From assembly GCF_900115705.1 (NCBI RefSeq), contig NZ_FOXL01000006.1, positions 62,001 to 126,000 on the forward strand: a DNA stretch of 64,000 nt, written 5' to 3'. Both the position numbers and the translations under genes were made by a program. A model generated the notes under the pieces. The model saw nothing but the letters and a program-made list of their open reading frames with translations, did not search any database and was not told the DNA's origin. Below are positions 40,453 to 46,475 of this stretch, piece after piece; positions within the stretch are counted from its first letter, which is position 1, and every line of letters starts with the position of its first letter. This DNA is from Frateuria terrea (lineage in GTDB: Bacteria; Pseudomonadota; Gammaproteobacteria; Xanthomonadales; Rhodanobacteraceae).

Positions 40453-40459
40453 GTTAGGC
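40453..40459 (+). other. Integron recombination core (left boundary of cassette 1)
   Basis: GTTAGGC matches the GTTRRRY core at which integron integrase joins cassettes. It lies 8 nt before the first cassette gene, the same arrangement as the R' cores at 40851-40857 and 41752-41758. No matching left half-site with attC folding is present upstream, so it may be an attI remnant. Confidence 0.6.
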
Positions 40460-40467
40460 AGCAAAGC

Positions 40468-40803
40468 ATGAATCGCTCAATCTCAGTGCAGGAGGCACAG
40501 ATTCTGGAGCGCGCGCTCGCGGTGGGCGCGACAGAGCGCATAGTTCCAGCGACTATTGCATCCATCAAAGACCTCCGCGTCACAGCCACTTGTAGATGTG
40601 GCTGCGCTACAGTTTGGTTTGGTCCCAACGGTGACTCTGCCAACGGCCGTAGGCTGGCCGATGCGCGCGCCACGTCACATGGTCAAGACGTAGACGTTCT
40701 AGTCTGGGCAATCGATGACACAATCGTGGGCTTAGAGTTTGTAGGTGCTCATCCAACTGCGCTGCCAGATCCTGAGTCTGTGCGCGGCTACGGAGATGCC
40801 TAA
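40468..40803 (+). CDS. Integron cassette 1: unknown protein with Cys cluster
   Basis: 111 residues, no signal peptide or membrane segment. A CxCxC group (Cys42, Cys44, Cys46, in TATCRCGCATVWF) suggests metal binding. The rest is a mixed alpha/beta composition ending VLVWAIDDTIVGLEFVGAHP. Codon use is less G+C-biased than in flanking genes. The stop codon is inside the attC left core, the compact layout typical of cassettes. No family recognised. Confidence 0.75.
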   Translation: MNRSISVQEAQILERALAVGATERIVPATIASIKDLRVTATCRCGCATVWFGPNGDSANGRRLADARATSHGQDVDVLVWAIDDTIVGLEFVGAHPTALPDPESVRGYGDA

Positions 40804-40857
40804 CATCTCGTTCAAGGCGGACGCGCTGGCGCGCGCCGCTTAACTCCAGCGTTAGGC
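40798..40857 (+). other. attC site 1
   Basis: R'' GCCTAAC (40798-40804) and R' GTTAGGC (40851-40857) are exact complements 60 bp end to end. The inner AAGGCGG (40814-40820) and CCGCTT (40837-40842) pair with one extrahelical G on the L'' side, as expected for a folded attC bottom strand. Confidence 0.9.
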
Positions 40858-40864
40858 CGCTAAC

Positions 40865-41704
40865 GTGATTTCGAGGCTCGTGATGGATTGGTTCCCGGCA
40901 ATCTCAACTAGCACGCTCTTACTTGTTGTCGCTTGGCTGAGCCGCAATCTGATTGCCACTCGGCTAACGCGAAGCGTTCAACATGAATTCGACGAGAAAA
41001 TCGGCAAGCTCCGCTCAGACCTGCGAAAGAGCGAAGACGAGTTTCGTTCGGCGCTCACCGCGCGCCAATCGGAAATCGACGCCCTACGTACCGGCGCTCT
41101 CTCAAACGTCCCGCAGAGGCAGGCCTTGCTTCTACAACGGCGCCTTGAAGCCATTGAGCAGCTCTGGACCTCGGCTGCTTCACTAAGCAAGACGAAGATT
41201 TTGGCGGGGTACCTCGCCGCCTTCAATGTAGAAGCGATGACTGAGGCCGTCAGAAAGCAAGAGCGCGCGGCTCAGGTGCTAGAAATGATTTCGTCGGGAT
41301 TTGATCCCAAGGAACTTGACCACATCAGTGCAACCAAGGCTCGTCCGTTCGTCTCTGCAATGGCTTGGGCAATATATGCAGCCATGCGAGCCGTGGCCGC
41401 TCATACAATGATCCGTTGGCAAGCCATGAAAAGCGGCATGGAAGCAAAAGGACTCATGGATGAGGAGAAGATAAAGCAGCTGATAAAGGCGGCACTTCCC
41501 CACTACTCAGATTACTTGGACACGCACGGCGGGGTGGTTTTCCATTACACGCTCGAGGCGCTAGAAACGCGCCTGTTGGAAGAGCTTGACCGCATGCTGG
41601 ACGGCTCCGAAGCCGATGCGGCGAGTGTTGCGCAAGCGGCAAAGATTGTGCGGCAAGCAAACGAAGTCATGAAGGCCAGCGCAGATTCGGCGGTCGCGGC
41701 CTAA
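40865..41704 (+). CDS. Integron cassette 2: membrane-anchored coiled-coil protein
   Basis: 279 residues (GTG start at 40865; ATG at 40883 would give 273). One N-terminal transmembrane helix (about 11-31) is followed by a charged coiled coil (about 33-75, QHEFDEKIGKLRSDLRKSED) and a long helical domain with a second hydrophobic patch (about 160-178). A cytoplasmic helical domain tied to the inner membrane is the likely form. No family is recognised. Such anchored proteins are frequent in cassette arrays and some cassettes are now known to act in phage defence, but nothing here proves that. Confidence 0.75.
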   Translation: MISRLVMDWFPAISTSTLLLVVAWLSRNLIATRLTRSVQHEFDEKIGKLRSDLRKSEDEFRSALTARQSEIDALRTGALSNVPQRQALLLQRRLEAIEQLWTSAASLSKTKILAGYLAAFNVEAMTEAVRKQERAAQVLEMISSGFDPKELDHISATKARPFVSAMAWAIYAAMRAVAAHTMIRWQAMKSGMEAKGLMDEEKIKQLIKAALPHYSDYLDTHGGVVFHYTLEALETRLLEELDRMLDGSEADAASVAQAAKIVRQANEVMKASADSAVAA

Positions 41705-41758
41705 CGATTCGTCCAAGCCGACGCCGCTTCGCGGCGCGGCTTAACTCAGGTGTTAGGC
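41699..41758 (+). other. attC site 2
   Basis: R'' GCCTAAC (41699-41705) and R' GTTAGGC (41752-41758) are perfect complements. AAGCCGACGCCGC (41715-41727) pairs with GCGGCGCGGCTT (41731-41742), leaving one extrahelical A, with a short TTC loop. Length 60 bp, equal to attC 1. The sequence is close to published Xanthomonas-type attC sites as I recall them. Confidence 0.95.
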
Positions 41759-41781
41759 CGCACAGGAAGCGAGACGCGTCG

Positions 41782-42162
41782 GTGAATGAAGAAAAGCCTC
41801 TTTCGTTGAGCGGTTCTTGCCACTGCGGAGCCATCCGCCTCAGTCTGCCGGCGGCGCCCGAAACCGCCACGAGTTGCAACTGCTCCTTGTGCCGGCGCAC
41901 GGGAGGCATCTGGGCTTACTACGAACTCGGTAGCGTCTCTATCCAAGGCCATCCGGAGAACACGGAGAGCTACGTGTGGGGTGATCGCAGCCTGAGCAAT
42001 TTCCGCTGCAAGACCTGCGGCATTGCCACGCATTGGGAGCCCATAAGACCCGAGCCCGGCGCTCGCCACGGCGTGAACCTCCGCAACTTTGAGCCGGCGC
42101 TGGTAGCCGCAGTCCCTGCCCGGCGGTTTGATGGCGCAGATACGTGGGAGTTCCTGGATTGA
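41782..42162 (+). CDS. Integron cassette 3: GFA-family (Mss4-like) protein
   Basis: 126 residues of the glutathione-dependent formaldehyde-activating enzyme fold. Zinc-binding cysteines are visible: CxC at Cys13/Cys15 (GSCHCGAIRLSL), Cys32/Cys34/Cys37 (TSCNCSLC) and CKTC (in FRCKTCGIATHW). GFA-like proteins are frequent integron cassette cargo and the formaldehyde role is doubtful for most of them. It starts with GTG at 41782, 24 nt after the attC 2 core. The stop lies 25 nt before the remnant of attC 3. Confidence 0.9.
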   Translation: MNEEKPLSLSGSCHCGAIRLSLPAAPETATSCNCSLCRRTGGIWAYYELGSVSIQGHPENTESYVWGDRSLSNFRCKTCGIATHWEPIRPEPGARHGVNLRNFEPALVAAVPARRFDGADTWEFLD

Positions 42163-42187
42163 ACCCGTCCGGCTTCTCGCAGGTGGC

Positions 42188-42224
42188 GCCTAACAATTCC
42201 GTAGAAGGCTCCGGGGTAGTTCCC
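42188..42224 (+). other. Truncated attC site 3
   Basis: The left core GCCTAAC (42188-42194) and an AATTC spacer like those of attC 1 and 2 are present, followed by AAGGCTCCGG. No GTTRRRY right core occurs in the expected 50-70 bases. The 3' half seems lost. Confidence 0.6.
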
Positions 42225-42228
42225 ACGG

Positions 42229-42300
42229 TTTGGTGGACACCTGATGTAACTTTTCAGGATCGCCCCATGCCCAAGCCAGGCCCAAGAACGACCGCTCGCT
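42229..42300 (+). mobile_element. Possible IS3-family 5' end remnant
   Basis: TTGGTGGACACCTGATG (42229 on) looks like an IS3-type terminal repeat. About 20 bases later an ATG at 42267 opens MPKPGPRTT, a start I associate with some IS3-family transposase OrfA proteins, but similarity stops after about nine residues. If true, insertion of this element explains the loss of the attC 3 right half. Weak evidence from memory of the motif only. Confidence 0.3.
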
Positions 42301-42339
42301 CGGCTCGCATCCACTTGCCGGTCTCCCGCGAGCCCCGGC

Positions 42340-42381
42340 CACTCACCCAAACCCTCGCCCCGGAGGGAGCGGGCTCTTTAC
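42340..42381. repeat. Degenerate family-A palindromic repeat
   Basis: CACTCACCCAAACCCTCGCC with a CCCTC/GAGGG stem (42352-42356 with 42363-42367), the reverse orientation of other copies. It abuts the 3' end of the nucleotidyltransferase gene and closes the cassette region. Confidence 0.5.
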
Positions 42382-42382
42382 C

Positions 42383-43606
42383 CTAAGGCGTCGAGGCTTG
42401 CGCCAGAGCCGCGCGCACCACGTACAAGGTGTCCATCCTCGGCACCGGCCGCGTGAGCCAGGCCAGGACGCGCCGGCGTTGCGGCGAGGTCACCCAGCTC
42501 TGCCCCTGCAGCCACAGTTGAGTGCGCACCATGTCGGCACGTTCGCGGCGCGCCTCGTCGGTGGGGCGCAGGCGGTTGTGCAGGTAGTGCATGGCCTCCC
42601 CGGGCGAGCGGCACCATTCGATGCCGGCCAGCCCGTGCAGCCAGAGATCCGAACAGGAGACCGCGCTCAGCGTCCAGCGACGCGAAAGCGTCCGCAGCAG
42701 CGGCGGACATTCCTGCTCCAGCCGGGCGAGCACGGCATCGGGTACCGCGTGGCGGTAGTAGCGAGCCACCAGGCACAGCGGCGGCAGCGCCCACCACGAC
42801 GATCCACCGGCGAGGACATCGCACAGCACGTTCCAGTCGCGCCGGGTCAGCCGCGTGGCCAGCAGCGAGATGTCGTTGAGGTGCAGCAGGCGCAGGCTGC
42901 GACCGCACACATTGCCGGCCGCGTGCAGCAGCAGGTGGCCCATCAGCGCCGCGTGCGAGGGATAGGCGTTGAGGCCCGGTTGCGCGTCGTGCGGATACAC
43001 CATCGCGCTGAGCTCGACGGTGGCCAGCGGCAGGCGCTCGTGGATGTGCGTGTGCAGCTCGATGTTGACCGGCGTGTCGCGGTGCTCGCCCAGTGCATGC
43101 ACCGGCGCTGCGCAGGCCGGCTTGAACACCTGGTGTTTCCACTGCGCGAAGGAGGCCTCGTAGCCAAGCTCGTGCAGCAGGCTTGCCGCACGACGGGCAT
43201 CGCCCGGATGCACCAGCAAGTCGATGTCGGCCATCGGGCGCTCGCCGGGCGCGTAAAGGCCGAGCGCATGCAGCGCCGCGCCCTTGAGCGGCACCAGCGC
43301 CACGCCGGCGTCGCGTGCGGTGGCGTCCAGGCGACACAGCAGATCCACGATGCGCTGGTGCCGCTGCTCGACGTGCTCGCGCTGGCTGGCCAGGAAGTGC
43401 CGCCAGTCCGCGTGCTGCCAGCCGGGGCTGCGGTCGAGCAGCGGCGAGACGCCGTGCGCGGCGGCGGCGGCCATGGCCAGACGCCATTCCAGCGGGCTCC
43501 AGTCGGGCGTCACGCCGCCGGGGCGCGCCAGCTCGGCGGCGAGCGCTTCGGTGGCCCGGCGCAGGCCGGCGCGCACGGTGCGCAACGGTGGCAGGGGGTC
43601 AGGCAT
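42383..43606 (-). CDS. Nucleotidyltransferase-fold protein (PF14907-like)
   Basis: 407 residues of the uncharacterised nucleotidyltransferase family. The strand GVALVPLKGAALHALGLY and the metal-binding ERPMADIDLLVHPGDARRAA (DxD) lie near residues 100-137; a long helical C-terminal domain follows. Members are accessory enzymes in peptide or polysaccharide maturation clusters, sometimes beside HPr-kinase-like proteins, and are presumed to transfer a nucleotide or sugar. Its start overlaps the radical SAM stop by 8 nt, so the two are one operon. Confidence 0.82.
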   Translation of the reverse strand: MPDPLPPLRTVRAGLRRATEALAAELARPGGVTPDWSPLEWRLAMAAAAAHGVSPLLDRSPGWQHADWRHFLASQREHVEQRHQRIVDLLCRLDATARDAGVALVPLKGAALHALGLYAPGERPMADIDLLVHPGDARRAASLLHELGYEASFAQWKHQVFKPACAAPVHALGEHRDTPVNIELHTHIHERLPLATVELSAMVYPHDAQPGLNAYPSHAALMGHLLLHAAGNVCGRSLRLLHLNDISLLATRLTRRDWNVLCDVLAGGSSWWALPPLCLVARYYRHAVPDAVLARLEQECPPLLRTLSRRWTLSAVSCSDLWLHGLAGIEWCRSPGEAMHYLHNRLRPTDEARRERADMVRTQLWLQGQSWVTSPQRRRVLAWLTRPVPRMDTLYVVRAALAQASTP

Positions 43607-45071
43607 GGCTGAGCGTCGCCGTGATCGGCAGGCGCGTAGGTTCGGTGCGATGCGCCTGTTCGCTGGCGATCAGCGCGTTCCAGCGCGCATCCAGCGCCGC
43701 ACGTGCCAGCTGATGGTGTTCGGCCGATAGCTGCGCCGACTGCTGCAGTTCGACTTGGGCGTGCAGCAGGTCGCGCACGTGGCGGTAGAAGTCCGAATCG
43801 TAGGCGCCGCGGAACATCATCGCCAAGTCGTCGCTGTCTTCCCAGTGGGTCTTGCGGCCGAGCTGGGCCTTCACCTTCTCGTAGAACCGGGTGCCTGGCA
43901 GCGGGTAGGACACGCTGACGCCGATGTCGTCCGGCGCCGCCCGCGCGATCAGTTCGCGCGTGGCCAGCAGATCCTCCAGCTCCTCGCCGAGGTAGCCCAG
44001 CTGCACGAAGAAGCCGACGCGGATGCCGTGGCGGCCGAGCCGCTCGCGCGCACCGGTGAGGTCGGCCACGCGGGTGCCCTTGGTCATCGCGTCGAGCACG
44101 CGCTGGCTGCCGCTCTCGGCGCCGATCCACACCTCGACGCACCCGGCCTCGGCCAGCGCCTGCGCCATCGCCTCGCTGCACAGGTCGGCGCGGGCCTGGA
44201 TGGTGAAGGGCACCGGGCCGGCGCCCTCGCGCAGATGGCCGGCGAAGGTTTTCACCCATGCCACGTAGAAGCCGAAGATGTCGTCGGCCATCCAGATGTG
44301 GTCCGGCGCGAAAGCGTGCTTGAGATGGCTCATCTCCGCGGCCACGTCGGCCGCCTCGCGCTGGCGGTAGTGGTTGCCCCAGATCGGCTTGGCGCACCAG
44401 TTGCAGCGGAACGGGCAGCCGCGCGAGGCGGCCATGTTGAGGCTGAAGTAGCCGTGCCGTTGCTTCCAGAACGCGCGGTAGCGTTCGATGTCGACCAGAT
44501 CCCAGGCTGGGTGGCCGACCAGCCGCGCGTCCGGCGGCTGGATGCCGATGCGCTGCAGCTGCGTTTGGCCATCCACACGTACGGCCACCCCGGCAAGACC
44601 CGCCGTCCAGTCGAGGTTGTCGGCGGCATGGCCGCGATCGAGCCGCTCCACCAGCGCCGCCAGCGCCGCCACGCCTTCGCCGAGCAGCACCACGTCGGCG
44701 CCCGCGGCAAGGAAGGCGTCCGGCTGGTCGGAGGCGTCGGAGCCGGCGACGATCACCCGCGCGCCGCTGGCGTGCGCCTCGCCGATCATCTGGCAGGCCG
44801 CTTCGCGCATGCGGCTCAGGCACATCTTGGTGAGGAAGTTGAAGTTGTCCTCGTACAGCACCACCAGGGTCGGTGCGGTGGCGTGCAGGGCTTCGGCATA
44901 GGCCTCCACGCCCTCGGCGAGCATTGCGTCGAATAGCGTGACCCGGTGCCCGTGCTGGCGCAGGAAGGCGGCCACCTGGATCGTCGCCAGCGGTGGATAG
45001 GGCTTGCCACGCTCCCACTGCTTGCGGTCGTACTGCAGGAAGTAGGAGTGGCTGACCTGGATCTTGAGCAT
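43599..45071 (-). CDS. B12-binding-domain radical SAM enzyme
   Basis: 490 residues. The N-terminal cobalamin-type Rossmann domain (PYPPLATIQVAAFLRQHGHRV; VIVAGSDASDQPDAFL; VVLLGEGVAAL) precedes the radical SAM domain with Cys219-x3-Cys223-x2-Cys226 (SRGCPFRCNWC) and the conserved EVWIGAESGSQRVLDAMTKG. An in-frame upstream ATG exists but MLKIQVSHSYF fits the family start. Cotranscribed with the nucleotidyltransferase and divergent from the kinase/ABC operon. Likely a C-methylase or related radical enzyme; substrate unknown. Confidence 0.88.
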   Translation of the reverse strand: MLKIQVSHSYFLQYDRKQWERGKPYPPLATIQVAAFLRQHGHRVTLFDAMLAEGVEAYAEALHATAPTLVVLYEDNFNFLTKMCLSRMREAACQMIGEAHASGARVIVAGSDASDQPDAFLAAGADVVLLGEGVAALAALVERLDRGHAADNLDWTAGLAGVAVRVDGQTQLQRIGIQPPDARLVGHPAWDLVDIERYRAFWKQRHGYFSLNMAASRGCPFRCNWCAKPIWGNHYRQREAADVAAEMSHLKHAFAPDHIWMADDIFGFYVAWVKTFAGHLREGAGPVPFTIQARADLCSEAMAQALAEAGCVEVWIGAESGSQRVLDAMTKGTRVADLTGARERLGRHGIRVGFFVQLGYLGEELEDLLATRELIARAAPDDIGVSVSYPLPGTRFYEKVKAQLGRKTHWEDSDDLAMMFRGAYDSDFYRHVRDLLHAQVELQQSAQLSAEHHQLARAALDARWNALIASEQAHRTEPTRLPITATLSHA

Positions 45072-45374
45072 GGGTGTCGGGCCCGGCCATGGCGGATGAG
45101 GGCCGCGCAGGGCGGCCATGCAGTGCCCTTGGGCGTGCATGCGGGTATGTGCCGGGTCGCAGGGTTGAGGTTGCGCGTCTTGATTGGTCTTTCGAAGGAA
45201 GAGGGAACAAGGCGACGGCGTAGACGAGGCTGCGTCATCTGAAGCCCTCCCATCCGGGAAGAGGGTCGGTTGAGGGTCACGGCAGGCACAACCTCTGCGT
45301 TGCGCGGGAGCACTCACGCTGCAACCGGGAAGTGCGTCGGTGCGCCACCCCACCTGCGAGGCTTCCGTTCCGCG
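45072..45374. other. Divergent intergenic region between radical SAM and kinase operons
   Basis: About 300 bases that must hold promoters for both directions; none could be assigned with confidence. It contains a degenerate family-A palindrome (CCCTC/GAGGG, 45245-45265). On the minus strand a strong GGGAGGG stands six bases before an ATG at 45238, opening a frame (MTQPRLRRRLVPSSFERPIK...) that runs on out of frame into the radical SAM gene to 44816; it is reported as a finding, not a gene. Confidence 0.5.
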
Positions 45375-46475
45375 ATGGCCCTGCCCTCCCTCCTGCCCGC
45401 ATCGGCCACGGTCGCCGACCCCTTCGGCGAACGCATCGCCTGCAACCTCGTGCTGCAACGGACGGTGCTGGGTGGCCGCTTCCACTTCGCCAGCAACAGC
45501 GGAGCGCTGCTGCAGCTGGCCGAGGCCGCCTATGGCCGGTTGCCGCCATGCGAGTGGCCTGAAGCACGCGACTTCCACATCGAGTTGCGCCTGCTGAGCG
45601 CTCGCATGGAACGCCGCGGCGAGCCACCGCCTGTACGCCAGCACGCGGGCGCCGGGTTGCTCTGCGGGGTGATGGACGAGTGCAACTACGCCGTGCTCGA
45701 CCCGGCCGGTCGGCGCGCATTGGTGACCGCCTCGCAGGACATGCTCGGGCATCCCTACCACCTGCGATACGAGCTGATCGAGTTCGCGGTGTTCACCCTG
45801 GCCGCCCGCGGCATGGGCCTGGTGCCATTGCACGGGGCATGCCTGGGACATCGCGGTCGTGGCGTGCTGTTGCTTGGCGAAAGCGGCGCGGGCAAGTCGA
45901 CGTTGGCGCTGCACGGTCTGCTGCGCGGGCTGGATTTCCTGGCCGAGGACGCCGTGTTCGTGCACCCGGACAGCCTGCTGGCGATGGGCGTGCCGAACTT
46001 CCTGCACGTGCGCCCGGATGCGCCGGGGTTGCTCGCGGACGGCCACCTGCGCGAGTGGCTGGAACGATCGCCGCGCATCATCAGGCGCAGCGGCGTGGAA
46101 AAGATCGAGGCCGACCTGCGTCTGGGCATCGGCCGGCTGGCCGGCGAGCCGCTGGCACTGGTCGGCGCCGTGCAGGTATCGCCAGAGCCGGCCGGCCACC
46201 GCGAGAGCCTGCTGCTCCCTGTGGCGGCCGAGCAAGCCGCAGCATGGCTGGCATCCAACCAGCCGTATGCGTCGGGCCAGCCGGGCTGGCAGCCGTTCGT
46301 GCGGGCGCTGGTGCAGCGCGGCGTCCACCGGCTGCGGCGCGGCCGCGATCCGCAAGCGGCCATCGATGCGCTGTGCAGGCTGCTCGACGGACACGCGCCG
46401 TGGCCACGCTCCCTGGTGGGGACACACACCAGCGGGACAACCTTTCCCACGGTGCCCTGCACTCAGGAGAGATGA
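45375..46475 (+). CDS. HprK-related serine kinase-like protein
   Basis: 366 residues. A C-terminal P-loop domain carries Walker A at 168-175 (GESGAGKS), a preceding conserved histidine (His153 in PLHGACL) and an aspartate (Asp192 in AEDAVF), the pattern of HPr kinase/phosphorylase relatives. The N-terminal 140 residues are diverged. Such proteins accompany nucleotidyltransferases and ABC exporters in lasso-peptide and other clusters, where they may phosphorylate the product. ATG at 45375 was chosen over a TTG at 45270. Its stop overlaps the ABC gene start. Confidence 0.82.
   Translation: MALPSLLPASATVADPFGERIACNLVLQRTVLGGRFHFASNSGALLQLAEAAYGRLPPCEWPEARDFHIELRLLSARMERRGEPPPVRQHAGAGLLCGVMDECNYAVLDPAGRRALVTASQDMLGHPYHLRYELIEFAVFTLAARGMGLVPLHGACLGHRGRGVLLLGESGAGKSTLALHGLLRGLDFLAEDAVFVHPDSLLAMGVPNFLHVRPDAPGLLADGHLREWLERSPRIIRRSGVEKIEADLRLGIGRLAGEPLALVGAVQVSPEPAGHRESLLLPVAAEQAAAWLASNQPYASGQPGWQPFVRALVQRGVHRLRRGRDPQAAIDALCRLLDGHAPWPRSLVGTHTSGTTFPTVPCTQER

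Noticed and set aside
40238-42224. CRISPR array
   Set aside because: The repeats here are two unlike direct repeats and attC sites separated by whole genes, without regular short spacers.
40238-42382. Integron integrase gene in or next to the array
   Set aside because: No frame on either strand has tyrosine-recombinase motifs; the flanking genes are a glycosyltransferase and a nucleotidyltransferase.
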